A stretch of 35,279 bases of DNA from F23-B02 sp963632825 (GCA_963632825.1 CAVGWF010000058.1:1-35279); one strand, 5' to 3'. Numbered from the stretch's first letter, positions 6,917-15,620 are shown. The notes: generated by a model from the sequence alone, not told the origin. Made by a program: numbers and translations.

Positions 6917-8083
6917 ATGTCCAAAGAACTCATTCGCCTTGTGAACTGTCAAATGGCGTTTGACGACGAGATCGTTTTAGACGATATTAACCTGTATTTC
7001 AATGATAAGGAATTCCTCACGCTGCTCGGTCCCTCCGGCTGCGGCAAGACCACCACGCTCAGAATAATCGGCGGTTTTATCAAGCCCACCGGCGGAGATG
7101 TGCTTTTTGACGGCGAGAGGATAAATGATGTCCCGCCTCATAAGAGAAAGGTGAACACTGTTTTTCAGAAGTATGCGCTGTTTCCGCATCTGGATGTATA
7201 CGAGAATGTGGCTTTCGGGCTGCGTCTTGCAAAGCTTTCCGAGCAGGAGATAGACGACCGCGTTGCCGAAATGCTTGAGATAGTTAGCCTCAAGGGCTTT
7301 GAAAACCGCAAGGTGTCTCAGCTCTCGGGCGGTCAGCAGCAGCGTGTCGCCATTGCGAGGGCTCTGGTAAACCGTCCAAAGGTGCTGCTTCTCGACGAGC
7401 CGCTCGGCGCTCTCGACCTGCGCCTTAGAAAGGATATGCAGAACGAGCTCAAGCGTATTCAGCAGGCGATGGGCATCACTTTTATATATGTAACTCACGA
7501 TCAGGAGGAGGCGCTGTCCATGTCCGACACGGTTGTCGTAATGGACAAGGGGCGCATCCAGCAGATCGGAACTCCGGAGGATATTTACAACGAACCGAAA
7601 AATGCATTCGTTGCCGACTTTATCGGCGAGAGCAACATTCTCGACGGCATCATGCTAGAGGACAGGCTCGTTAAATTCTTCGGCAGAAGATTCAAATGCG
7701 TCGATTCGGGCTTCAAGAAAAACGAGCCGGTCGATGTCGTCATACGCCCCGAGGACATTGACATCGTAACGCCCGACGACGGGCACCTGTGCGGAACGGT
7801 GACCTCAGTCACCTTCAAGGGCGTGCATTACGATACCATAGTCGATTTCAAGGGCTTCAAGTGGCTCATACAGACGACCGATTTCTATGATGTCGGCTCA
7901 TACATCGGTATCCGCCTCGAGCCCGAGGATATACACATCATGCACAAGAGCGAGTACTCCGGACAGTTCGGCGACTACAGCTCCTACTCCGCAGAGTACG
8001 ACGAGATGGACGACCCCGACCTCTATCCCGACGACGGTGAGGAGAGCGAGGAGCCTGCGGAGGGCGGAGAAAATGAAGAATAA
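6917..8083 (+). CDS. potA: Spermidine/putrescine ABC transporter ATP-binding protein PotA
   Basis: This 388-residue ABC ATPase powers polyamine import through PotB/PotC. Walker A is GPSGCGKT (38-45), the signature is LSGGQQQ (136-142), Walker B is VLLLDEP (156-162) and the switch histidine is H194 in THDQEEALSMSD. After the ATPase core comes a TOBE-like domain, about 240-345 (VIRPEDIDIV, then GVHYDTIV). The last 40 residues are an unusual acidic, Tyr- and Ser-rich tail, not part of typical PotA. GGGGGAGG lies just upstream of the ATG. Its end overlaps potB by 11 bases. The potA-potB-potC-potD order, the close permeases and the PotD sequence support polyamines over other type I imported solutes. 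Confidence 0.93.
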   Translation: MSKELIRLVNCQMAFDDEIVLDDINLYFNDKEFLTLLGPSGCGKTTTLRIIGGFIKPTGGDVLFDGERINDVPPHKRKVNTVFQKYALFPHLDVYENVAFGLRLAKLSEQEIDDRVAEMLEIVSLKGFENRKVSQLSGGQQQRVAIARALVNRPKVLLLDEPLGALDLRLRKDMQNELKRIQQAMGITFIYVTHDQEEALSMSDTVVVMDKGRIQQIGTPEDIYNEPKNAFVADFIGESNILDGIMLEDRLVKFFGRRFKCVDSGFKKNEPVDVVIRPEDIDIVTPDDGHLCGTVTSVTFKGVHYDTIVDFKGFKWLIQTTDFYDVGSYIGIRLEPEDIHIMHKSEYSGQFGDYSSYSAEYDEMDDPDLYPDDGEESEEPAEGGENEE

Positions 8084-8885
8084 AGCTCTTGCCGCGCCCT
8101 ACCTCGTGTGGATGGCACTGTTTACGGTAGTGCCGCTTGCCATCGTTGTGTATTATGCATTCACCGATGCCGCGACCGGTGAGCTCACGCTCGCCAATAT
8201 CTCAAACCTCGGCAATTATCTGCCGATACTCATAAAGAGCATATGGCTCGCGCTCATATCCTCGCTTATCTGCATCATTATCGGATACCCCGTGGCGTAT
8301 TACATCGCAAACTGCAGGGAGACGGCGCAGCGCTTTCTGTATATGCTCGTTATGCTGCCGATGTGCATAAGCTTTCTTCTGCGCACTCTCGCGTGGGTCG
8401 CTCTCACGGAGGACACCGGCATAATCAACAATTTCGTGACCTCGCTCGGGCTTCAGCCGCTTCCGCTTATCCGCAATAACGGCGCGGTAGTGCTCGGTAT
8501 GGTATACAACTATCTGCCGTATATGATAATGCCGCTCTACACCGTTATCATGAAGATAGACCGGCGTCTTATCGAGGCTGCGCAGGATCTCGGCTGCAAC
8601 GGCGTGAATGTATTCCGCCGCGTTATCCTGCCGCTGTCGGTGCCGGGCATAATCTCGGGCTTTACGATGGTTTTCGTGCCGGCGGTGTCCACCTTCTACA
8701 TATCCCAGAAGCTCGGCTCCTCCGGAACGACGCTCATAGGCGATGTCATAGAAAGCCAGTTCAAAACGGCATATAATCCCAACCTCGGTGCAGCGCTCAG
8801 CCTCATCCTGATGGTGATGATCTTTGTCTGCATCGGCGTTATGAACCGCTTCGGCGATGAGGAAGAGGAGGTCGTAACGCTGTGA
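8073..8885 (+). CDS. potB: Spermidine/putrescine ABC transporter permease PotB
   Basis: This 270-residue inner-membrane permease has about six transmembrane helices and the cytoplasmic EAA loop (EAAQDLGCNGVNVFRRVILPL region, from about residue 169) that docks on PotA. The start at 8073 (MKNKALAAPYL) lies inside the end of potA, with GGAGGGCGGAG just upstream. The longer in-frame extension to 7887 reads as Ser/Thr/Arg-rich out-of-frame potA sequence and is rejected. Its stop overlaps the GTG start of potC by 3-4 bases, so translation is coupled. Confidence 0.92.
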   Translation: MKNKALAAPYLVWMALFTVVPLAIVVYYAFTDAATGELTLANISNLGNYLPILIKSIWLALISSLICIIIGYPVAYYIANCRETAQRFLYMLVMLPMCISFLLRTLAWVALTEDTGIINNFVTSLGLQPLPLIRNNGAVVLGMVYNYLPYMIMPLYTVIMKIDRRLIEAAQDLGCNGVNVFRRVILPLSVPGIISGFTMVFVPAVSTFYISQKLGSSGTTLIGDVIESQFKTAYNPNLGAALSLILMVMIFVCIGVMNRFGDEEEEVVTL

Positions 8886-9718
8886 AGAATTTCAACAAGG
8901 TCTTTACCGTCATCGTTCTGCTGTTTCTGTATATCCCGATGATAGTTCTTGCTGTCGGCTCGTTCAACAGCGGCATGGATATTGCCGTATTCAAGGGCTT
9001 TACGCTCGATAACTATTCCGCACTGTTTCGTGACGGAGTTCTGCTGCCGCTGCTTTTAAACTCGGTCATTATCGCGCTTTTGTCCTCGGTGCTTGCAACT
9101 ATCCTCGGAACGGCAGCCTCGCTCGGCATATACTCCATGGGACCGCGGCTCCGCAGATTCACCATGAGCGTAACAAATATTCCGCTTACAAACCCGGAGA
9201 TCGTCACCGGCGTTTCGCTGGCGCTGCTGTTCGCGTTTGTCGGAACGGTGATGAAGATAAACAACATTCTCGGCTTTGCAACGCTCCTTATAGCACATAT
9301 AACCTTCAATCTGCCGTATGTCATCCTCTCGGTCATGCCAAAGCTCAGGCAGATGGATCCGAATCTGCGCGAGGCGGCGATGGATCTCGGCTGTACGCCG
9401 TGGCAGGCGTTTTATAAGGTCGTTATCCACGAGCTGACTCCGGGCATAATATCGGGCGCTCTCATGGCATTCACCATGAGCCTTGACGACTTTGTTATAA
9501 GCTATTTCGTCTACGGCCCGAGATTCGTCACCCTGCCGGTCGAGATATATAACTACACCAAAAAGCCGCTTCAGCCGAAGATATACGCGCTGTTTACGCT
9601 TCTGTTTGCGGCGATACTTATCGTAATGGTGCTTATGAACCTCCTGCAGGAGCATGATGCCAAACGCACGAAGGAAAACCGCAGAGCCTTCCGCCCAAGA
9701 AAGCAGGTGGACGCATGA
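8882..9718 (+). CDS. potC: Spermidine/putrescine ABC transporter permease PotC
   Basis: This 278-residue second permease has about six transmembrane helices and the EAA-type loop EAAMDLGCTPWQAFYKVV. It also has S-L-D-D-F-V-I-S-Y-F in the fifth-helix region, typical of PotC/PotI-type permeases. It starts with GTG overlapping the stop of potB (GTGA) and ends overlapping the ATG of potD (ATGA), a tightly coupled arrangement. It forms the channel with PotB. The C-terminal tail is short and basic. Confidence 0.92.
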   Translation: MKNFNKVFTVIVLLFLYIPMIVLAVGSFNSGMDIAVFKGFTLDNYSALFRDGVLLPLLLNSVIIALLSSVLATILGTAASLGIYSMGPRLRRFTMSVTNIPLTNPEIVTGVSLALLFAFVGTVMKINNILGFATLLIAHITFNLPYVILSVMPKLRQMDPNLREAAMDLGCTPWQAFYKVVIHELTPGIISGALMAFTMSLDDFVISYFVYGPRFVTLPVEIYNYTKKPLQPKIYALFTLLFAAILIVMVLMNLLQEHDAKRTKENRRAFRPRKQVDA

Positions 9719-10902
9719 AGAAAATAATACCTGTTCTGCTGTGCGCGGTCATGCTTTTTTCGCTCATGCCGGTAAAGGCGAGCGCCGAGGAGGTAACGAT
9801 AAATGTTTATAACTGGGGGCAGTATATCTCCGACGGCACCGACGGCTACATTGATGTAAACAAGGCCTTCACCGAAAAAACCGGCATCAAGGTCAACTAC
9901 ATGACCTTTGACTCCAACGAGACCATGTATACCAAGCTCAAGACCGGCGGCAGCACCTACGATGTCATTATCCCCTCGGACTACATGGTTGCGCGCCTCA
10001 TAGCCGAGGATATGCTTGAGGAGCTTGATTACTCCAATATTCCCAATTATGAGCTTATAGACGATGCATATAAAAATACCTCCTACGATCCGGAGAACAA
10101 ATACTCGGTGCCGTACACATGGGGAACGGTCGGCGTTATATACAATAAAAAATATGTCGATGAAGCCGATCTCGGCTCATGGGAGCTTCTGTGGAATGAC
10201 AAGTATTCCGGCAAGATACTCATGTTCGATAATCCGCGCGACGCGTTTGCGATAGCGGAGCTCATGCTGGGGATAGATATAAACAGCGAGGATCAGGACG
10301 AGCTGCGCTCGGCGGCGTATAAGCTTATCGAGCAGAAGCCGCTCGTGCAGGAATATGTCATGGACCAGATATTCAGCAAAATGGAGCGCGAGGAGGCGTG
10401 GATAGCGCCGTACTATGCCGGCGACTACCTGCTCATGGCTCAGGAAAACCCCGATCTCGGCTTTTATTTCCCCGAGGAGGGCTATAACCTCTTTATTGAT
10501 GCTGCATGCATACCCAAGGGCTGTCAGAACAAGGCTGCGGCCGAGGCGTATATAAACTTCCTGTGCGATCCCGAGATATCGGGCGAGAATCTCGACTACC
10601 TCGGCTACTCAACGCCTATATCCGAGGCAAAGCAGTATATGGATCCCGAGACAGCCTCAAGCGAGATCGCATATCCCACCGCCGAGACGCTTTCACGAGG
10701 CAAGGCCTTCATTAACCTCTCCGAGGATACCAGCCGTTTTACGGATTCGCTCTGGCTTCAGGTCAAGACACAGGGAGGCGTCGATACCTACGCGATAGTT
10801 TCCATGTGCGCCGTCGCCGTGCTGCTCACGGCATACTTCGTCATCCACGGCGCAAGAAGGAAAAAACGCATAGCCAACCGCTGCCGGAAGTGGAAGCAAT
10901 AA
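9715..10902 (+). CDS. potD: Spermidine/putrescine-binding protein PotD with C-terminal membrane anchor
   Basis: This 395-residue solute-binding protein has a secretory signal (MKKIIPVLLCAVMLFSLMP, likely cut after ASA near residue 24) and no lipobox cysteine. The mature part begins with the PotD-like V-Y-N-W-G-Q-Y-I. It has further family blocks: P-S-D-Y-M-V, the T-W-G-T-V-G-V-I-Y-N strand, W-x-L-L-W-N-D-K-Y-S-G-K and F-I-D-A-A-C-I-P-K-G. It ends with a hydrophobic helix (about 355-375) followed by a strongly basic tail (RRKKR...RKWKQ). Such an end would hold the protein on the outer face of the membrane in place of lipid. It overlaps potC by 4 bases and is followed by a strong terminator. 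The polyamine specificity is inferred from family resemblance. Confidence 0.9.
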   Translation: MKKIIPVLLCAVMLFSLMPVKASAEEVTINVYNWGQYISDGTDGYIDVNKAFTEKTGIKVNYMTFDSNETMYTKLKTGGSTYDVIIPSDYMVARLIAEDMLEELDYSNIPNYELIDDAYKNTSYDPENKYSVPYTWGTVGVIYNKKYVDEADLGSWELLWNDKYSGKILMFDNPRDAFAIAELMLGIDINSEDQDELRSAAYKLIEQKPLVQEYVMDQIFSKMEREEAWIAPYYAGDYLLMAQENPDLGFYFPEEGYNLFIDAACIPKGCQNKAAAEAYINFLCDPEISGENLDYLGYSTPISEAKQYMDPETASSEIAYPTAETLSRGKAFINLSEDTSRFTDSLWLQVKTQGGVDTYAIVSMCAVAVLLTAYFVIHGARRKKRIANRCRKWKQ

Positions 10903-10927
10903 AAATTTCATACCAAAGGTTTATAAG

Positions 10928-10962
10928 CCGCGCTTTTCTCGTCTGAAAAGCGCGGTTTTTGT
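10928..10962 (+). terminator. Rho-independent terminator of the pot operon
   Basis: An 11-bp perfect stem (10928-10938 with 10945-10955) has a 6-base loop and TTTTTGTT after it, 25 bases past the potD stop. Confidence 0.92.
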
Positions 10963-10990
10963 TGTGTACGGGCGCTGAAGCTGATATAAT
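10962..10990 (+). promoter_or_regulatory. Promoter of the cobalamin-riboswitch operon
   Basis: TTGTGT (10962-10967) is separated by 17 bases from a consensus TATAAT (10985-10990). Transcription starting near 10997 would include the whole riboswitch that follows. Confidence 0.7.
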
Positions 10991-11004
10991 ATAAACTGAT
11001 TAAA

Positions 11005-11165
11005 TGCCGCCTGCGGTGCTTTACGCAGCCTAACAAGGAATTCGGTGAAAATCCGAAGCAGTCCCGCTGCCGTGAATGGCGACGAGGGCGCATAAAGCCA
11101 CTGTGTTTTTACGGGAAGGCGCGCCTGAGGCAGACCCATGAGCCGGAAGACTTGCCGCAGTGAGG
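11005..11165 (+). promoter_or_regulatory. Cobalamin (B12) riboswitch
   Basis: The conserved order of the cobalamin aptamer is present: TAACAAGGAA (11031-11040), GGTGAAAATCC (11044-11054), GCAGTCCCGCTGC..GTGAA (11058-11075), GCCACTG (11097-11103), GGGAAGG (11113-11119) and the B12 box GCCGGAAGACTTGCC (11142-11156). The closing P1 stem pairs CTGCGG (11011-11016) with CCGCAG (11155-11160). No intrinsic terminator follows. A strong Shine-Dalgarno sequence lies about 20 bases past the aptamer. Control of translation (B12 represses) is therefore more likely than termination. It governs the SLH/DUF4430/ECF operon downstream. Confidence 0.95.
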
Positions 11166-11194
11166 GTATTTGAAATTCTAAGGAGGTGAGATAT

Positions 11195-11236
11195 ATGCGC
11201 GAGGACGCATGGACGCTCAATATTACCTACGAGTAG
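11195..11236 (+). CDS. 13-residue leader ORF between riboswitch and surface protein
   Basis: ATG at 11195 opens a 13-codon frame (MREDAWTLNITYE) ending in TAG at 11234-11236. It is preceded at good spacing by AAGGAGGTGAG, the best Shine-Dalgarno sequence in this region. It ends 42 bases before the SLH protein's ATG. It may be a translated leader peptide through which the riboswitch acts, or the Shine-Dalgarno may be a relic. No family is known to me, and only its position and ribosome binding site support it. Confidence 0.4.
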   Translation: MREDAWTLNITYE

Positions 11237-11278
11237 AACAAAAATCAAAAACAAAAACAACTTACTTGGAGGTAAAAC

Positions 11279-13684
11279 ATGAAAAAAAGATCATTGAGCC
11301 TGCTTCTGGCTCTTTTAATGGTGCTGAGCCTCATCGTGCCCGGTACCGCGGCCTTTGCCGACAGCGTTGATGTACAGACTCCCGCAAGTGCTGAGAGCAC
11401 TCAGCTCAAATGGGCTAAAAAGCTTGGCACCGGCTGGATGAACGCTCCCAGCGTACCCACTATAGCCGACGACGGCGTTATCGTAATGGTCGGAAAGACC
11501 ATTAATAAGCTCGGCTTTGACGACGGCGAGATCATCGCAAGCGGTGAGATGAGCGCGTCTCCGAGCTACGGCTATACGCCGTGCATTATAGCCGGCGACA
11601 GCATTATAGCTCCGCTCGGCGGCGGCACACTTCAGGCATTCGATGCAAAGACGCTCGAAAGCAGGTGGGCATATAGCGACGAGCTCAAGGGTCAGGCACT
11701 TTCGCCGATCCTGTATGCCGACGGAAAGCTCTACACCGGCTTCTGGAATGGTGAGGAAAAGAACGCAAACTTTGTCTGCGTTGATGCCGTTACCGGTAAG
11801 CTTGACTGGAGCTACACCGTTAAGGGCGGCTTTTACTGGGCAGGCGCTGCCGAGGCCGGCGATTATGTCGTAGTCGGCACCGATGACGGCGCAAATGGCA
11901 CTGCCGGCGACAGCTCGCTTCTGTGCTTCAAGAAGACCTATGCCGATGGCGAAGCGGCGGAGCCCGTATCGGCTGCCGTCCTGACCGGCTGCGGCGATGC
12001 GCGCAGCAGCATCACAATGGATAACGGCAGGGCGTATTTCACTACAAAGGGCGGATACCTCTGCTCGGCAGCCGTTGATGAGAAAACGGGTGACATAAGC
12101 GACCTCAAGACCGTATCCTTCGGTGCTCAGAGCACCTCAACTCCCGTAATTTACGGCGATTACATTTACTTCGGCGCGGGCAGCGGCATATCCGATTCCG
12201 GCTCCAATGGCAATTTCGTCATTGCGGACAAGGAAACGCTCGAGGTGAAAAGCTATGTAGCGCTCAAGGGCTATCCCCAGTGCAAGATGCTCCTTTCAAC
12301 GGCGTATCTTGAGAGCACCGGATATCTGTATTTCTACAGCACCTATAACATGAATCCCGGCGGCGTTTCGCTCATAAAGGTCAAGGCGGACGATATAAGT
12401 GACACGGAGCTCATAGAGCTTTATGATGCCGAGGGCTATGCGCAGTACTGCATCGCAAGCGTCATAACCGATAAGAATGGCAATCTCTATTACAAAAACG
12501 ACAGCGGCTGCGTTTTCTGCCTTACTCAGCGCATGAGCGCGGATGTATCCGTCAGCGTTTCCGATAAGGGCAGCGTAGAGCTCAGCCGTGCCGAGGTAAC
12601 GGCATATGACCGTAATGCCGACGGAAAGATCGACATTGATGAGGTGCTTTATGCGGCTCACGACGAATACTACGACGGCGGCGCGGCAGCGGGCTACGCC
12701 TGTGCAAGCAGCGACTACGGCGCATACATAACAAAGCTCTGGGGCGACGAGAGCGGCAACTTCGGCTACCATGTCAATGACAAGATGTCCATGGGACTTT
12801 CCGATGAGGTCTCCGAGGGAGATCATGTTTACGCCTATATAACCGCAAACGCCTATCCCAATGACGATGCCTACGCATTTTTTGACGCATATGCGCTGTC
12901 GGCTGTGGCCGGCGGCAGCGTGACGGTAAAGCTCAACTACCGGTCGGGCTATGACGAGAGCTACAATGAGGTGTTCTCCGGCTTTGACAAGGCCGTGCTT
13001 ACGGCGTATGCAAACGGTGAGAAGGCAGAAGGCTTTACATACAAGAGCATCGGAAACGGCGAATATGAGCTCAGCTTTGACAAGGCGGGGGAGTACACCG
13101 TTGCTGCGGCCGCGGAGAATAACGCGATAGTTCCCGCAGAGTGCAGGATAACGGTCATCCCGCAGCCCGGCTTTAACGATGTTTCCGCGGCAGACTATTA
13201 TTATGATGCCGTAGCATGGGGAAGCTCCGAGGGCATAGTCCGCGGCTACAGCAGCACGGTTTTTGCACCTGACGATGCCTGCACCCGCGCGCAGATAGTA
13301 GCATTCCTTTACCGCTGTGCGGACTGCCCGGCGGTGAGCGGCGAGTGCAAATTCGACGATGTCACCGATGAAAACTACAAGGATGCGATAATCTGGGCAA
13401 GCGAGAACGGCATAGCCCTCGGCTACAGCGACACGGTATTTGCACCCGACGATACCTGCACCCGCGCACAGGCGGTGACATTCCTATACCGCTTCATTGG
13501 TACTCAAGGCAATGACCAAGGCTGCAGCTTCACGGACATCACCGCAGGCGAGTATTACTACGATGCGGTCGTGTGGGCGGCCGGACGCAATGTTGCAAAC
13601 GGCTTCCCCGACGGCAGCTTCCGCCCGAATGACGATTGCACGAGGGCACAGATAGTGACCTTTATCTATCGCGCGGCAGCCTGA
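11279..13684 (+). CDS. Secreted PQQ-like beta-propeller protein with EF-hand and three SLH domains
   Basis: This 801-residue surface protein starts with a signal peptide (residues 1-27, cut near AFA-DS). Residues about 45-430 are repeated beta-propeller blades of the PQQ/quinoprotein-like type (such as G-K-L-Y-T-G-F-W, V-D-A-V-T-G-K-L-D-W-S-Y). An EF-hand/dockerin-like loop D-R-N-A-D-G-K-I-D-I-D-E lies near 443-454. Residues about 455-530 include W-G-D-E-S-G-N-F-G-Y-H-V-N and E-G-D-H-V-Y-A-Y, resembling the DUF4430 pattern of the next gene. Three SLH repeats close the protein (about 632-683, 692-743, 750-801), each with F-x-D-V/I, a D/N-G-x-x-x-G-Y/F block and C-T-R-A-Q. SLH repeats bind pyruvylated cell-wall polymers. 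First gene after the B12 riboswitch, it may capture or present corrinoids at the wall; that role is inferred. Confidence 0.88.
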   Translation: MKKRSLSLLLALLMVLSLIVPGTAAFADSVDVQTPASAESTQLKWAKKLGTGWMNAPSVPTIADDGVIVMVGKTINKLGFDDGEIIASGEMSASPSYGYTPCIIAGDSIIAPLGGGTLQAFDAKTLESRWAYSDELKGQALSPILYADGKLYTGFWNGEEKNANFVCVDAVTGKLDWSYTVKGGFYWAGAAEAGDYVVVGTDDGANGTAGDSSLLCFKKTYADGEAAEPVSAAVLTGCGDARSSITMDNGRAYFTTKGGYLCSAAVDEKTGDISDLKTVSFGAQSTSTPVIYGDYIYFGAGSGISDSGSNGNFVIADKETLEVKSYVALKGYPQCKMLLSTAYLESTGYLYFYSTYNMNPGGVSLIKVKADDISDTELIELYDAEGYAQYCIASVITDKNGNLYYKNDSGCVFCLTQRMSADVSVSVSDKGSVELSRAEVTAYDRNADGKIDIDEVLYAAHDEYYDGGAAAGYACASSDYGAYITKLWGDESGNFGYHVNDKMSMGLSDEVSEGDHVYAYITANAYPNDDAYAFFDAYALSAVAGGSVTVKLNYRSGYDESYNEVFSGFDKAVLTAYANGEKAEGFTYKSIGNGEYELSFDKAGEYTVAAAAENNAIVPAECRITVIPQPGFNDVSAADYYYDAVAWGSSEGIVRGYSSTVFAPDDACTRAQIVAFLYRCADCPAVSGECKFDDVTDENYKDAIIWASENGIALGYSDTVFAPDDTCTRAQAVTFLYRFIGTQGNDQGCSFTDITAGEYYYDAVVWAAGRNVANGFPDGSFRPNDDCTRAQIVTFIYRAAA

Positions 13685-13686
13685 AA

Positions 13687-14733
13687 ATGAAAAAACGGAG
13701 GATAGCGCTCCTCCTCTGCGTTCTGATCTTATGCAGCCTGCTTGCAGGCTGCATGAAGAACGAGGAGGCGGTAAATTTAGCCGAGGACATTTACCTCGGC
13801 TCGGACGGCGTCGTCACCGCGCAGACGCTTTCGGAGCTTCACCGGAGCGGGAATATCGTTTCGGTGCACGGAAAAAGCGGTGATTATGAGTATAAGTGGA
13901 CGGTTTCCGGCTCGGATGTAACGCAGGAGAAGGATATCTGCATGGCGCTTGACATAAGCGCCGGTGACGACGGCACCGTGAACATAAAGCTGAAAAGCAC
14001 GCAATCGTTCGGCTTTTTGCCGACACTGTCTGTGACACTGCCCGAAAAATGGGATGCCCAGAGCGCGAGCGTTTATGCTTCCAGCGGCGAGCGTCTGTGC
14101 GAAGCGGCCCTTACGGGGACGAACAATACGACGCTCACATTCAAGCTTACGGAAGGCGTTTTCGAGTATGCGGTCCGTGCCGACGCTGCGGCGCCGGAGA
14201 CGGCTTCACCCGATGTAAAGCTCTCCGACGGCAGCCGCACCGAGCAGGACAAGTACGGCACCGATCCGGTGCCGGAGGGAAAGCCCGAGCCGGTGGAGCC
14301 GGAGGACTCCGAGATAGACACGGATAAGAAGCTGCACTGTACCATATCCATAGACTGCACTACCATACTCGATAATATTGAAAACCTCGATCCGGCAAAG
14401 CTTGATGTGCTCCCTCAGGACGGGATAGTGCTCGGCGCGGTCACGGTCGAGTTTTACGAGGGCGAGTCGGTGTTTGATCTCCTGCAGCGCGTCTGCCGGG
14501 AGAATGGGATACACCTTGAGGCGTCGTTCACGCCGGGCTACAACAGCGCCTATGTAGAGGGCATACACAATCTCTATGAGTTTGACTGCGGCGAGACCTC
14601 GGGCTGGATGTACAGCGTAAACGGCTGGTTCCCCAACTACGGATGCAGCCGCTATGTACTGCATGACGGCGACGTGGTGCGCTGGCGCTACACCTGTGAT
14701 CTCGGAGCCGATGTAGGAGGCGGTATGTGGTGA
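13687..14733 (+). CDS. DUF4430 (transcobalamin C-terminal-like) lipoprotein
   Basis: This 348-residue exported lipoprotein has a signal peptide ending in the lipobox L-L-A-G-C with C22. Residues 22-170 are beta-rich and unassigned. About 170-215 is a Pro/Glu/Asp/Ser-rich linker. About 217-345 is a DUF4430 domain with V-F-D-L-L, the C-G-E-T-S-G-W-M-Y-S-V-N-G-W-F-P core (G306-W307-M308-Y309) and a closing H-D-G-D-V-V-R-W-R-Y. DUF4430 is related to the C-terminal domain of eukaryotic transcobalamin and intrinsic factor. With the upstream B12 riboswitch and the ECF transporter downstream, this is a good candidate corrinoid-binding lipoprotein. The start at 13687, 2 bases after the SLH gene, lacks a clear Shine-Dalgarno, so translation is probably coupled. 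The stop overlaps ecfT. Confidence 0.85.
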   Translation: MKKRRIALLLCVLILCSLLAGCMKNEEAVNLAEDIYLGSDGVVTAQTLSELHRSGNIVSVHGKSGDYEYKWTVSGSDVTQEKDICMALDISAGDDGTVNIKLKSTQSFGFLPTLSVTLPEKWDAQSASVYASSGERLCEAALTGTNNTTLTFKLTEGVFEYAVRADAAAPETASPDVKLSDGSRTEQDKYGTDPVPEGKPEPVEPEDSEIDTDKKLHCTISIDCTTILDNIENLDPAKLDVLPQDGIVLGAVTVEFYEGESVFDLLQRVCRENGIHLEASFTPGYNSAYVEGIHNLYEFDCGETSGWMYSVNGWFPNYGCSRYVLHDGDVVRWRYTCDLGADVGGGMW

Positions 14734-15620
14734 GAAGTGCGTTTTCATCGCTTCACCCGTTTGTCGGGATTACATATTTTACGGCGGTGCTCACGCTCAC
14801 CATGCTTTATATGCATCCGGTGCTCATGCTTATAAGCCTGCTTGCCTCGGCAAGCTATGTCGGCATACTCAAGGGAATGAAAGCGCTTGCAAAAACGCTT
14901 GCCTGTATCATCCCGTTCATGCTGCTCATGGGCATTTTCAACGCACTGTTCAATCATGCCGGACAGACCCCGCTTTTTTACCTCGGCAACGGCAATGCCG
15001 TGACGCGCGAGGCACTTGTCTACGGCGTTTTCGCCTCAATGATGTTCGCAGGCGTTATACTGTGGTTTGCGTGCTTCAACGAGATAATGACGAGCGATAA
15101 GCTGCTGTTCCTTTTCGGAAGATTCAGTCCGGCAATATCTCTGCTGCTTTCAATGGCTCTGCGGCTCGTCCCGAGATTCGGCGAAAAGATACGCAGCATT
15201 TCAAGAAGCAGAGCCCAGATAGGCATGGGCACCGAGACCGGCGGCCTGGCGCGCAGATTCTCAAACGGAGCAAGGATACTGTCGGCAGCCGTGAGCTGGG
15301 CGCTTGAGGGCTCAATAACGGCAGCGGACTCGATGAAGAGCCGCGGCTACGGTACGGCGCGGCGCACGAGCTTTTCGATCTACCGCTTCGATTCCCGTGA
15401 TGCCGCGGCACTTGCGGCAGCGGTCGCCGCCGCCGCCGCGGTCATTGCGGCGGTGCTTGCCGGCGGCATATACGCAAGGTATTATCCGAGCATCATAATA
15501 AGCGCGGCAACGCCCGTGTCCGTATGCGGAACGGCGGCTTTTGCGGTGCTGTGCTTTATCCCGCATTTTACCGAAGCAAGGGAGGCGTACATATGGCGGC
15601 GTTCAGTATCCGCGATCTGA
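14727..15620 (+). CDS. ecfT: ECF transporter T component (EcfT/CbiQ family)
   Basis: This 297-residue membrane protein has several hydrophobic helices and the EcfT coupling region. Its key motif S-M-K-S-R-G-Y-G (around 212-219) matches the X-R-G signature that contacts the ATPases; an earlier R-S-I-S-R-S-R motif lies near 160. GTG at 14727 (or the next GTG at 14730) follows AGGAGG at 14715-14720. It overlaps the end of the DUF4430 gene by 7 bases and its own end overlaps the ATPase gene by 28. It transmits ATP-driven motion to the S component at 17158-17859. A very Ala-rich helix (around 225-245) is notable. Confidence 0.88.
   Translation: MVRSAFSSLHPFVGITYFTAVLTLTMLYMHPVLMLISLLASASYVGILKGMKALAKTLACIIPFMLLMGIFNALFNHAGQTPLFYLGNGNAVTREALVYGVFASMMFAGVILWFACFNEIMTSDKLLFLFGRFSPAISLLLSMALRLVPRFGEKIRSISRSRAQIGMGTETGGLARRFSNGARILSAAVSWALEGSITAADSMKSRGYGTARRTSFSIYRFDSRDAAALAAAVAAAAAVIAAVLAGGIYARYYPSIIISAATPVSVCGTAAFAVLCFIPHFTEAREAYIWRRSVSAI

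Noticed and set aside
7887..8072. Extended N-terminus for PotB
   Set aside because: The added 62 residues are the out-of-frame acidic tail of potA; the start at 8073 has a ribosome binding site.
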